Shown: positions 34,116 to 43,739 of the stretch, one piece after another
Numbering within the stretch: position 1 is the stretch's first letter
Layout: each line of letters starts with the position of its first letter
Assembly: GCA_013407085.1 (NCBI GenBank)
Contig: JACCGJ010020011.1
Span: 168,269-232,268, forward strand
Reading direction: 5' to 3'
Source of the DNA: Atriophallophorus winterbourni
Lineage: Eukaryota > Platyhelminthes > Trematoda > Plagiorchiida > Microphallidae
DNA length: 64,000 nucleotides
Program-made: the position numbers and the translations under genes
The notes under the pieces: model-generated
The model's input: only the letters and a program-made list of their open reading frames with translations
Databases searched by the model: none
Told to the model about the DNA's origin: nothing

Positions 34116-34740
34116 TTACCGTCGCATTAGTACCGAGCGCCAGATTGTGGAGATTTCTACCCCATCCACCTTATTGACTGCCAGTGGACCTGCCTTCGCA
34201 ATTTCGACCGCCTCCGCATGTAGGCGTTGGCTATACGGTTTAATACCGCGTCTTAATATTTCCACATTGTCTAGATCGACGCTGTGGCCCGTATCTAAAA
34301 CGTGCTCCGCCAAGGCGGAATCACGAATGGGGGATTGATATTCCCTCGCATCCCGGGGCTGTTTCCGTACACGCTTTCGGTGTTCTTCGATTCTAGTGTG
34401 AATTTCCCTGGAAGTCTGGCCTATGTAAACACCCGAACAGTCCTTGCAGTTGATTCTGTAGATGCTGTTCGTGACGCTAGATAAAGGTGTCTTATCCTTG
34501 AGGTGCATCAGAACCGAACGGATAGTTTTCCCTTTCTTATAAGTCACGCGTATGGCCGCCTGGTTCAAGCTTCTACGTATCGCTTCAGATGTGCATTTTA
34601 CGTAAGGTATACAAACTGTATCTCGCCAATTTTTCTCCGATTTTTCTGACGGGTATTTTACCTTCATCAATTGGCGTTTTACAAAACGTTTTGGATAACC
34701 GTGGTCAATAAGCCTATGGCTCGCTTCACGGTGCGCCTGA
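34116..34740 (-). pseudogene. PLE coding end: GIY-YIG endonuclease (inverted copy)
   Basis: The frame is open from the truncation to the stop at 34,116. It covers the region after the reverse transcriptase (QRLIDHGYPKRFVKRQLMKV in the same class of copy) and a whole GIY-YIG endonuclease: INCKDCSGVYIGQTSREIHT, RIEEHRKRVRKQPRD, LAEHVLDTGHSVDLDNVEIL, ending near a basic RSVLMRR. GIY-YIG enzymes nick the target DNA for PLE insertion. The endonuclease looks intact; the reverse transcriptase is absent. At the A-run where copies 2 and 3 have an extra A this copy has the in-frame version, as in copy 4. Confidence 0.85.
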
Positions 34741-34786
34741 TTACGGAATCTACAGAATCAACTGCAAGGAATGTTCGGGTGTTTAC
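34741..34786 (+). pseudogene. PLE fragment (copy 1), left of LTR-element insertion
   Basis: About 46 bases of GIY-YIG coding sequence (ACAGAATCAACTGCAAGGA and GGTGTTTAC) in plus orientation. It continues at 36,602 after the inserted LTR element. Its left end abuts the inverted PLE copy. Confidence 0.8.
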
Positions 34787-35179
34787 TGTTGCTTCTTTCT
34801 GTTCCGTCAATATCGCCTTCGACAGTGTTTTTCTATACTGTCATTATCATATTGCTTTACGGACCCTTTTGCTTATTTTGACCTTGATTTACTGCGCACA
34901 ATTTGTCGTAATCTAGATTGCGTGGGACGGTCGGACATTTGAACTTGATTTGATTTTGGCTCGTGTACGTAACTTGGTACGTACACGATATTGTTTTGAC
35001 ATTGACCCGGATTTTTACCCGGTTGACCCCAATATATGAGGTATGTTTTTACTATATTTTGATTGCCTCAATACAGTACTGCATTCATAGACAAATCCGC
35101 TTTGGGTTCTGATATAACTCTGGGATTATGCGCGTCACTCAACTTGGGACGTTTCATTGATTGTCAAATACAATCAAAA
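34787..35179 (+). repeat. 5' LTR of the 1.8-kb element
   Basis: 393-bp repeat; contains an internal inverted pair CGTGTACGTAACTTGG/GTACGTACACG that can form a hairpin around 34,965-34,990, also kept in the right LTR. Confidence 0.88.
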
Positions 35180-35416
35180 GTACTCCAATAGTACAACATA
35201 GTGCTCAATTAATTCGGAGTGTTCATCCGTCTTCCCGAATTTCGATTCGACATTTTCAAGCAATCGTATAGCAGTGGAATGCTCAAGAAAGATTTTACCA
35301 TGTCGCTCGAGAACAAAGACACTTTCACTAATTACTCTCCCCACAGTTCATTTTCCCAATCTTTGCAAAGATTCTGACACCGTTTCGCTGAACCAACAGA
35401 GGCAAGACTCGACGAA

Positions 35417-36235
35417 ATGGAAAGAAAAAGAAAAGCAAGAGAGAGGAGAAAATTAGAGCAGGAAATCGCTATCGATAAAATCGAAATTGAGATAAAGGAG
35501 AGAGAAATTAGAAAACTCTATTTAGAAAGAATGCTGAGTCTTCTTACCGATGACGAAAATTATTTCGAAAATGTTGTCGCCACCGAGGTTCGAACCCGGG
35601 ACCTCACTCCCCCCAGCGAAGAACATAACCACTGCAACATGACCACTTTGACCTGTCGTCTAATCCCAAATATCCAAAGGTTTGACTGCAATAGCTCTGG
35701 TGAAACAGAAATTTCGGTTGATGTGTTTGATCGAAAGGCACTCGTTGCAGATGTTGATGACTTTGTCACGATTCAGCCTTTCTCACAAAGTTGTGGACGA
35801 CCTGCTTGTTTTATTTCGCCTTGTTATAATCGTGATAATTTGACCAATGATTTTACTGAGACTGATTTGACGACGCGATCAGGTCTGTTGAAGACACATC
35901 TGGATATTCCCACGAAACTGGTATTTGATTCCGGATTTGACGGGGGACCTGGCCGAGCTGCTGATATGTCCATTTCACGTGATCGGTCGAACAGTCCGGA
36001 AGGTTGCGGTGGTGATACATCGAACAATGAAGTGTCACCAGTTGACGTGATCAGTATTTATGCTGATTCGAATTCCCGTGTGTGTGCATCGGAGCAAAAT
36101 CTTGTTAATGACGAAATACCTTCGATTGACATGTTTGCAGATCTAATGAAGGATGAAAGGAACAGAAAGTCCACGTGGAAAAAAAGCCATGCTGGCTTTG
36201 GGGGGCGGTGTTGCTTCTTTCTGTTCCGTCAATAT
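35417..36235 (+). CDS. Gag-sized ORF of the small LTR element, function unknown
   Basis: The frame starts at a methionine 237 bp inside the left LTR boundary and runs past the right LTR start (36,209), where it continues as readthrough to 36,364. The internal part is about 265 residues. It opens with a highly charged helix (MERKRKARERRKLEQEIAID and KIEIEIKEREIRKLYLERML), predicted coiled coil, followed by an acidic, Ser/Asp-rich body with no zinc knuckle or aspartic protease signature that I can recognise. It is probably a structural (gag-like) protein or a captured host fragment. Residues around 55-75 are encoded by tRNA-like DNA read in antisense. An open frame this long in a compact element suggests it is under selection, but I cannot name its family. 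Confidence 0.6.
35578..35645 (-). other. tRNA-like (SINE-type) segment inside the ORF
   Basis: Read on the minus strand the segment has GCAGTGGTTATG (an A-box and D-arm-like run) and then GAGGTCCCGGGTTCGAACCT, a typical B box with T-loop, followed by CGGTGGCGACA as in many tRNA-derived SINEs. The distance between boxes is somewhat shorter than in a tRNA. It is not a functional tRNA gene; it looks like a SINE head captured in antisense within the ORF. Confidence 0.5.
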
Positions 36236-36601
36236 CGCCTTCGACACTGTTTTTCTGAACTGTCATTATCATATTGCTTTACGGACCCTCTTGCTTATTT
36301 TGACCTTGATTTACTGCGCACAATTTGTCGTAATCTAGATTGCGTGGGACGGTCGGACATTTGAACTTGATTTGATTTTGGCTCGTGTACGTAACTTGGC
36401 ACGTACACGATATTGTTTTGACATTGACCCGGATTTTTACCCGGTTGACCCCAATATTTGAGGTATGTTTTTACTATATTTTGATTGCCACAATACAGTA
36501 CCGCATTTATAGACAAATCCGCTTTGGGTTCTGATATAACTCTGAGATTTTGCGCGTCACTCAACTTGGGACGTTTCATTGATTGTCAAATACAATCAAA
36601 A
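36209..36601 (+). repeat. 3' LTR of the 1.8-kb element
   Basis: Same length as the left LTR, with few substitutions (for example GACACTGTTTTTCTGAACTG against GACAGTGTTTTTCTATACTG). Confidence 0.88.
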
Positions 36602-36837
36602 TTTACATAGGCCAGACTTCCAGGAAAATCTACACTAGAATCGAAGAACACCAAAAGCTTGTACGGAGGCAGCCCCGGGATGCGAGGGAATATCAATCCC
36701 TTATTCGTGATTCCGCCTTGGCTGAGCACGTTTTAGATACGGGCCACAGCGTCGATCTAGACAATGTGGAAATATTAAGACGCGGTATTAAACCGTATAG
36801 TCAACTCCTACATGCGGCGCGGCGTAGTACCTATGGA
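36602..36837 (+). pseudogene. PLE fragment (copy 1), right of LTR-element insertion
   Basis: Continues the GIY-YIG domain (IYIGQTSRKIYTRIEEHQK, LAEHVLDTGHSVDLDNVEIL, RRGIKPYSQLLHA) and is cut after CTACATGCGG. About 18 bases of other sequence follow and then, at GATCTGG, copy 2 begins in its reverse transcriptase N-terminus. The usual terminal region between tandem copies is therefore missing here. Confidence 0.8.
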
Positions 36838-39117
36838 TCTGGTGCTAAAACCTCCGGATAATTCACGCAAATCGACAAAGGCGGCCGCGAGCGCATCCAA
36901 AGTGTTTTTGAAACAAAGGATCCACCGGGTCAATGAAACCCTATTGGCCGCTCGATCGAAAGCCTCAAGAATGATGTCGAAACTGCGAGTCGAATTATCC
37001 GAAGCGGACTTGTGCAGAATTTGTGGAAAGCACGCGGAGGTTTTGGCCACACAAACGGAGCGAATAGGAGAAAGACAAAACCGTAAGTTCAACAAGTTAT
37101 TAGAGTTATATAAGAAACATTCATCTAATAAATCTATTAAGACATTATCTAGCATCCAGTATTCTAGTGTTTTGAATTTATCTAATCGGCAACTTTCGCA
37201 AGCTGAGCAAAGATTGTTGGAGAAGGGCTTGAATTTCTGCATAAGGAAGAGCTTTATGAAGGCTGAGGATATTATCCCATGTATTGAGGGGTCATTAAAT
37301 GCACTTCCTAATGAACAGGCAGACTCGATAAGAAACTGTATCGTTGGCGTCATTAAAAACCAGGAACAAGTCGATGCAAACCTTGATTCACATGAAAGAC
37401 AAGCACTTCTTACGCTGAAGCAAGATACGAATATAGTCATTACTAAGGCTGACAAAGGGAAAGTAACGGTAATTTTGAACAAAAGAGATTATGTCGACAA
37501 GGTTGAGGTACACTTATCCGAGGGCCCTTATGAACGGATAGATAATGGAAAAATGAAAAAGGGTAATGAATAACTGCAAAATGGTAGTCTCTAGGTATTT
37601 GCGTGGCGTTAAGGAGAGTTTGGGAAAGGGCTTGTGGTATAACCTGTAGCCCAAGTCTACTCTAACTCCTAGGTTCTACGGCCTGCCTAAAATACATAAA
37701 GATGGCATTCCTGTAAGACCTATCGTCGATGGTATCGGATCACCTGCACACGAGTTAGCTAGACATTTGGCTTATTTGTTGAAACCTGTAGTCGGCAATA
37801 CAGCCTCGTTCATCAAGAACGCATATGACTTTGCAGCACGCTTAAAGTCAGTAACAATTGATGACGACGAAATAATGGTTAGCTTTGATGTTAGTGCTTT
37901 GTTCACCAACGTCGATATAACAAGTGCGTTAGAACTAGCTAGACAGGCCTTGGAATCTGATGCCAGTTTGTCAGATCGCACAAACTTGAGCGTCCAGCAA
38001 AATATCAACGGCGTATCGATCTGCCTAAACATGAACCACTTCATATTTAATGAGCAATTATATAGACAAAAAGAAGGGTTGGCGATGGGTTCACCGATAT
38101 CTCCAGTACTTGCGAACATGTATATGGAGCATTTTGAGAACAAAGCCCTTAACAATGAAGGGCTTAAGCCAAAATTATGGTGGCGCTATGTTGATGACAC
38201 ATTTGTTATCATCAAGCGAGATCAGTTAGAGGCATTCTTCAACTATTTAAATGAAATAGACCCACGTATTACGGTCACAAAGGAAGTTGAGTCTTGCTCA
38301 GGCAATCTTCCATTTTTGGACTGTTTAGCACAAAAAGTAGACGGGAAAATAAAAACTTCTGTCTACCGGAACCCTATCGATACATATGCTGTACTACGAT
38401 ACTATTCCGCTCATTCAAGACAAGTCTTTAGCTCCATATCTTGTTCCATTTTCCATAAGATAGAACACATGTGCAGCGACGAAAGAGACCGTAAACAGGC
38501 GCACCGTGAAGCGAGCCAAAGGCTCGTTGACCACGGTTGTCCAAAACGTTTTGTAAAACGCCAATTGATGAAGGTAAAATACCCGTCAGAAAAATCGGAA
38601 AAAAAATTGGCGAGGTACAGTTTGTATACCTTACGTAAAATGCACATCTGAAGCGATACGTAGAATCTTGAACCAGGCGGCCATACGCGTGACTTATAAG
38701 AAAGGGAAAACTATCCGTTCGGTTCTGATGCACCTCAAGGATAAGACACCTTTATCTAGCGTCACGAACAGCATCTACAGAATCAACTGCAAGGACTGTT
38801 CGGGTGTTTACATAGGCCAGACTTCCAGGGAAATTCACACTAGAATCGAAGAACACCGAAAGCGTGTACGGAGACAGCCCCGGGATGCGAGGGAATATCA
38901 ATCCCTTATTCGTGATTCCGCCTTGGCGGAGCACGTTTTAGATACGGGCCACAGCGTCGATCTAGACAATGTGGAAATATTAAGACGCGGTATTAAACCG
39001 TATAGCCAACGCCTACATGCGGAGGCGGTCGAAATTGCGAAGGCAGGTCCACTGGCAGTCAATAAGGTGGATGGGGTAGAAATCTCCACAATCTGCCGCT
39101 CGGCACTACTGCGACGG
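36838..39117 (+). pseudogene. PLE reverse transcriptase/GIY-YIG ORF, copy 2 (frameshifted)
   Basis: Three open stretches in different frames: 36,838-37,573 (N-terminal region rich in Lys/Arg and coiled coil, ending at a frameshift in the AAAAAGGGTAATGAA run), 37,767-38,651 (reverse transcriptase with FDVSALFTNVD, GLAMGSPISPVLANMYMEHF and WWRYVDDTFVIIK, then GNLPFLDC), and 38,668-39,117 (GIY-YIG endonuclease, VYIGQTSREIHTRIEEH). Breaks are a frameshift near 37,560, a TAG at about 37,647-37,649 in place of TAT, and one extra A in the A-run near 38,601. PLE reverse transcriptases are relatives of telomerase; catalytic residues are kept here. Confidence 0.88.
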
Positions 39118-39428
39118 TAAATAGTTATTATTCACCTTATACCTACTAGTTAATTAGATTATTGTTTTTCTTCAAAAATAGGTTAACCTTAACCCCGTTA
39201 GTTATGTACTTTTACGTATGTGGGCAGCTGTGTCAACTGACCTTGACCGTGTTCATTTGTATCGGATTGATTTGGATACACACGGTGAGGAAAATGGACC
39301 ACTGATCCTGGTCATTCCCACGAGACGTGACACACGGTAAGCGTACTATAGGCTGTTTAGCGGTAAGGTCAAATAAGTGGTGGTGGGTTGACCGCAAATT
39401 AATCATGTTCCCTGTCCTGACTATCACC

Positions 39429-39473
39429 CTTGGTCTGACGAAGCTTCTGTGTCAGAAGTGAAACGTTACCCAA
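39429..39473 (+). ncRNA. Hammerhead ribozyme core, PLE copy 2 terminal region (intact)
   Basis: CTTGGT, CTGACGA, CTTCTG-TGT-CAGAAG, GAAA, ACGT palindrome and ACCCAA as in the inverted copy. Stem II has one bulged G near its base. Cleavage is predicted after the second T of ACGTT. Confidence 0.75.
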
Positions 39474-39621
39474 AAACTATTCTAACCGATTCCACTCAAA
39501 TTTCTTTGCATTATGAATACACGATCGGTCCCAAACATATTCCAATCGATTGCTGACTCCTACGAGCCTCGTGTTCGAAATTGGCCAGTGAGTTGGTGAG
39601 AACAGCGGAATTTGAAGTCAG

Positions 39622-41950
39622 ATGGGTGAACCACCGCATCTTCAACCTTCGTTGCAAGAAGCGCGGGATCTGGTGCTAAAACCTCCGGATAATTCACGCA
39701 AATCGACAAAGGCGGCCGCGAGCGCATCCAAAGTGTTTTTGAAACAAAGGATCCACCGGGTCAATGAAACCCTATTGGCCGCTCGATCGAAAGCCTCAAG
39801 AATGATGTCGAAACTGCGAGTCGAATTATCCGAAGCGGACTTGTGCAGAATTTGTGGAAAGCACGCGGAGTTTTTGGCCACACAAACGGAGCGAATAGGA
39901 GGAAGACAAAACCGTAAGTTCAACAAGTTATTAGAGTTATATAAGAAACATTCATCTAATAAATCTAATAAGACATTATCTAGCAACCAGTATTCTAGTG
40001 TTTTGAATTTATCTAATCGGCAACTTTCGCAAGCTGAGCAAAGATTGTTGGAAAGGGCTTGAATTTCTGCATAAGTAAGAGCTTTATGAAGGCTGAGGAT
40101 ATTATCCCATGTATTGAGGGGTCATTAAAAGGACTTCATAATGAACAGGCAGACTCGATAAGAAACTGTATCGTTGGCGTCATTAAAAACCAGGAACAAG
40201 GCGATGCAACCTTGATTCACATGAAAGACAAGCACTTCTTACGCTGAAGCAAGATACGAATATAGTCAATACTAGGGCTGATAAAGGGAAAGTAACGGTA
40301 ATTTTGAACAAAAGAGATTATGTCGACAAGGTTGGGGTACACTTATCCGAGGGCCCTTATGAACGGATAGATAATGGAAAAATGAAAAAGAGTAACGAAT
40401 AACTGCAAAAATGGTAGTCTCTTGGTATTTGCGTAGCTTAAGGAGAGTTTGGGAAAGGGCTTGTGGTATAACCTGTATCCCAAGTCTACTCTAACTTCTA
40501 GGTTCTACGGCCTGCCTAAAATACATAAAGATGGCATTCCTGTAAGACCTATCGTCGATGGTATCGGATCACCTGCACACGAGTTAGCTAGACATTTGGC
40601 TTATTTGTTGAAACCTTTAGTCGGCAATACAGCCTCGTTCATCAAGAACGCATATGACTTTGCAGCACGCTTAAAGTCAGTAACAATTGATGACGACGAA
40701 ATAATGGTTAGCTTTGATGTTAGCGCTTTGTTCACCAACGTCGATACAACAAGTGCGTTAGAACTAGCTAGACAGGCCTTGGAATCTGATGCCAGTTTGT
40801 CAGATCGCACAAACTTGAGCGTCCAGCAAATTATCAACGGCGTATTGATCTGCCTAAACATGAACCACTTTCATATTTAATGAGCAATTATATAAACAAA
40901 AAGAAGGGTTGGCGATGGGTTCACCGATATCTCCAGTACTTGCGAACATGTATATGGAGCATTTCGAGAACAAAGCCCTTAACAATGAAGGGCTTAAGCC
41001 AAAATTATGGTGGCGCTATTTTGATGACACATTTGTTATCATCAAGCGAGATCGGTTAGAGGCATTCTTCAACTATTTAAATGATATAGACCCACGTATT
41101 ACGGTCACAAAGGAAGTTGAGTCTTGCTCAGGCAATCTTCCATTTTTGGACTGTTTAGCACAAAAAGTAGACGGGAAAATAAAAACTTCTGTCTACCGGA
41201 ACCCTATCGATACATATGCTGTACTACGATACTATTCCGCTCATTCAAGACAAGTCTTTAGCTCCATATCTTGTTCCATTTTCCATAAGATAGAACACAT
41301 GTGCAGCGACGAAAGAGACCGTAAACAGGCGCACCGTGAAGCGAGCCAAAGGCTCGTTGACCACGGTTGTCCAAAACGTTTTGTAAAACGCCAATTGATG
41401 AAGGTAAAATACCCGTCTGAAAAATCGGAAAAAAAATTGGCGAGGTACAGTTTGTATACCTTACGTAAAATGCACATCTGAAGCGATACGTAGAATCTTG
41501 AACCAGTTGGCCATACGCGTGACTTATAAGAAAGGGAAAACTATCCGTTCGGTTCTGATGCACCTCAAGGATAAGACACCTTTATCTAGCGTCACGAACA
41601 GCATCTACAGAATCAACTGCAAGGACTGTTCGGGTGTTTACATAGGCCAGACTTCCAGGGAAATTCACACTAGAATCGAAGAACACCGAAAGCGTGTACG
41701 GAAACAGCCCCGGGATGCGAGGGAATATCAATCCCTTATTCGTGATTCCCCCTTGGCGGAGCACGTTTTAGATACGGGCCACAGCGTCGATCTAGACAAT
41801 GTGGAAATACTAAGACGCGGTATTAAACCGTATAGCGAACGCCTACATGCGGAGGCGGTCGAAATTGCGAAGGCAGGTCCACTGGCAGTCAATAAGGTGG
41901 ATGGGGTAGAAATCTCCACAATCTGCCGCTCGGCACTACTGCGACGGTAA
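39622..41950 (+). pseudogene. PLE reverse transcriptase/GIY-YIG ORF, copy 3 (frameshifted)
   Basis: Starts MGEPPHLQPSLQEARDLVLK. Open pieces: 39,622-40,062 (frameshift at TTGGAAAGGGC, one base lost), 40,059-40,247, 40,449-40,880 (motif A FDVSALFTNVD; ends at an extra T in CCACTTTCATATTT), 40,909-41,481 (GSPISPVLANMYMEHFE; catalytic box YFDD instead of YVDD), and 41,498-41,950 (GIY-YIG endonuclease). The extra A near 41,431 is shared with copy 2 and the extra T at about 40,869 with copy 4, so the copy looks like a mosaic of the two. Inactive. Confidence 0.88.
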
Positions 41951-42258
41951 ATAGTTATTATTCACCTTATACCTACTAGTTAATTAGATTATTGTTTTTC
42001 TTCAAAAATAGATTAACCTTAACCCCGTTAGCTATGTACTTTTACGTATGCGGGCAGCTGTGTCAACTGACCTTGACCTTGTTCATTTGTATCGGATTGA
42101 TTTGGATACACATGGTGAGGAAAATGGACCACTGATCCTGGTCATTCCCACGAGACGTGACACACGGTAAGCGTACCATAGGCTGTTTAGCGGTAAGGTC
42201 AAATAAGTGGTGGTGGGTTGACCGCAAATTAATCATGTTCCCTGTAGTGACTATCACC

Positions 42259-42303
42259 CTTGGTCTGACGAAGCTTCTGTGTCAGAAGTGAAACCTTACC
42301 CAA
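42259..42303 (+). ncRNA. Hammerhead ribozyme core, PLE copy 3 (helix III mutated)
   Basis: As in copy 2 but helix III reads ACCTT in place of ACGTT, which destroys the ACGT palindrome. Core CTGACGA and GAAA remain. Confidence 0.7.
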
Positions 42304-42451
42304 AAACTATTCTAACCGATTCCACTCAAATTTCTTTGCATTATGAATACACGATCGGTCCCAAACATATTCCAATCGATTGCTGACTCCTACGAGCCTC
42401 GTGTTCGAAATTGGCCAGTGAGTTGGTGAGAACAGCGGAATTTGAAGTCAG

Positions 42452-43711
42452 ATGGGTGAACCACCGCATCTTCAACCTTCGTTGCAAGAAGCGCGGGATC
42501 TGGTGCTAAAACCTCCGGATAATTCACGCAAATCGACAAAGGCGGCCGCGAGCGCATCCAAAGTGTTTTTGAAACAAAGGATCCACCGGGTCAATGAAAC
42601 CCTATTGACCGCTCGATCGAAAGCCTCAAGAATGATGTCGAAACTGCGAGTCGAATTATCCGAAGCGGACTTCTGCAGAATTTGTGGAAAGCACGCGGAG
42701 GTTTTGGCCACACAAACGGAGCGAATAGGAGGAAGACAAAACCGTAAGTTCAACAAGATATTAGAGTTATATAAGAAACATTCATCTAATAAATCTAATA
42801 AGACATTATCTAGCAACCAGTATTCTAGTGTTTTGAATTTATCTAATCGGCAACTTTCGCAAGCTGAGCAAAGATTGTTGGAGAAGGGCTTGAATTTCTG
42901 CATAAGTAAGAGCTTTATGAAGGCTGAGGATATTATCCCATTTATTGAGGGGTCATTAAATGCACTTCCTAATGAACAGGCAGACTCGATAAGAAACGTT
43001 ATCGTTGGCGTCATTAAAAACCAGGAACAAGACGAAGCAAACCTTGATTCACATGAAAGACAAGCACTTCTCACGCTGAAGCAAGATGCGAATATAGTCA
43101 TTACTAAGGCTGATAAAGGGAAAGTAACGGTAATTTTGAACAAAAAAGATTATGTCGACAAGGTTGGGGTACACTTATCCGAGGGCCCTTATGAACGGAT
43201 AGATAATGGAAAAATGAAAAGGGTAATGAATAAGTGCAAAATGGTAGTCTCTAGGTATTTGCGTGGCGTTAAGGAGAGTTTGGGAAAGGGCTTGGGGTAT
43301 AACCTGTATCCCAAGTCTACTCTAACTCCTAGGTTCTACGGCCTGCCTAAAATACATAAAGATGGCATTCCTGTAAGACCTATCGTCGATGGTATCGGAT
43401 CACCTGCACACGAGTTACCTAGACATTTGGCCTATTTGTTGAAACCTTTAGTCGGCAATACAGCCTCGTTCATCAAGAACGCATATGACTTTGCAGCACG
43501 CTTAAAGTCAGTAACAATTGATGACGACGAAATAATGGTTAGCTTTGATGTTAGTGCTTTGTTCACCAACGTCGATACAACAAGTGCGTTAGAACTAGCT
43601 AGACAGGCCTTGGAATCTGATGCCAGTTTGTCAGATCGCACAAACTTGAGCGTCCAGCAAATTATCAACGGCGTATTGATCTGCCTAAACATGAACCACT
43701 TTCATATTTAA
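42452..43711 (+). CDS. PLE reverse transcriptase, N-terminal part (copy 4)
   Basis: 419 residues from MGEPPHLQPSLQEARDLVLK. The first ~200 residues are a basic, helix-rich N-terminal region typical of PLEs, then the reverse transcriptase fingers (KADKGKVTVILNKKDYVDKV, YGLPKIHKDGIPVRPIVDGI) and motif A, MVSFDVSALFTNVD, with the first catalytic Asp. The frame is lost at an extra T in CCACTTTCATATTT just before motif B. Copy 2 lacks that T and is open across the point, which shows that this piece and the next one are one protein. Confidence 0.88.
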   Translation: MGEPPHLQPSLQEARDLVLKPPDNSRKSTKAAASASKVFLKQRIHRVNETLLTARSKASRMMSKLRVELSEADFCRICGKHAEVLATQTERIGGRQNRKFNKILELYKKHSSNKSNKTLSSNQYSSVLNLSNRQLSQAEQRLLEKGLNFCISKSFMKAEDIIPFIEGSLNALPNEQADSIRNVIVGVIKNQEQDEANLDSHERQALLTLKQDANIVITKADKGKVTVILNKKDYVDKVGVHLSEGPYERIDNGKMKRVMNKCKMVVSRYLRGVKESLGKGLGYNLYPKSTLTPRFYGLPKIHKDGIPVRPIVDGIGSPAHELPRHLAYLLKPLVGNTASFIKNAYDFAARLKSVTIDDDEIMVSFDVSALFTNVDTTSALELARQALESDASLSDRTNLSVQQIINGVLICLNMNHFHI

Positions 43712-43739
43712 TGAGCAATTATATAAACAAAAAGAAGGG

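Larger units (their letters stand above)
33735..34740 (-). mobile_element. Penelope-like element, inverted 5' truncated copy
   Basis: The first member of the cluster lies in minus orientation. It holds the 3' non-coding region with a hammerhead (33,735-34,115) and the end of the coding region (34,116-34,740), and is cut at CAGGCGCACCGTGAAGC. Its 3' end stops at TTTGCA, about 45 bp short of the end seen in the plus-strand copies. At 34,741 it is joined head to head with a plus-strand PLE fragment. Confidence 0.85.
34787..36601 (+). mobile_element. Small LTR retrotransposon (1,815 bp) inserted in a PLE endonuclease gene
   Basis: Two direct long terminal repeats of exactly 393 bp (34,787-35,179 and 36,209-36,601) flank 1,029 bp. 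The insertion is bounded by a 5-bp target duplication, TTTAC at 34,782-34,786 and 36,602-36,606; removing the element restores the GGTGTTTACATAGGCC order found in intact PLE copies. The LTR starts TGTTGC. A G-rich run (GGGGGGCGG) just before the right LTR is a plausible polypurine tract. The inside has no protease, reverse transcriptase or integrase, only one gag-sized frame, so the element must be non-autonomous. The two LTRs differ at only a few positions, so the insertion is fairly recent. Confidence 0.88.
36838..39551 (+). mobile_element. Penelope-like element copy 2 (5' edge missing)
   Basis: Starts at the shared GATCTGGTGCTAAAACC block, lacks the first ~110 bp of the unit, and runs through coding and terminal regions to the unit boundary at ...CCAATCGATT, where copy 3 starts without any spacer. 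Confidence 0.88.
39552..42381 (+). mobile_element. Penelope-like element copy 3 (2,830 bp, head to tail)
   Basis: Full-length unit with boundaries set by the repeat of CCAATCGATT/GCTGACTCC at 39,551/39,552 and 42,381/42,382. Same length as copy 4. The 5' part (39,552-39,621) is non-coding leader. Confidence 0.9.

Noticed and set aside
35578..35645. Functional tRNA gene on the minus strand
   Set aside because: Box spacing is too short and no acceptor stem can be drawn with confidence; a SINE-type relic is more likely.
35417..36364. The LTR-element ORF as a full 315-residue protein
   Set aside because: The last ~50 residues are read from the right LTR and match the LTR's shadow frame at 34,787 onward; the element's own protein probably ends near or just inside the LTR.
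36812..37482. Long minus-strand ORFs opposite the PLE coding regions
   Set aside because: Each is repeated opposite every PLE copy and is a shadow of the conserved plus-strand frame.
39175..39205. Telomere-like TTAACCTTAACCCC run in the PLE terminal region, as in telomere-associated PLEs
   Set aside because: Only two imperfect units, present in each copy as ordinary element sequence, and the elements here have an endonuclease, unlike telomeric PLEs that lack one.
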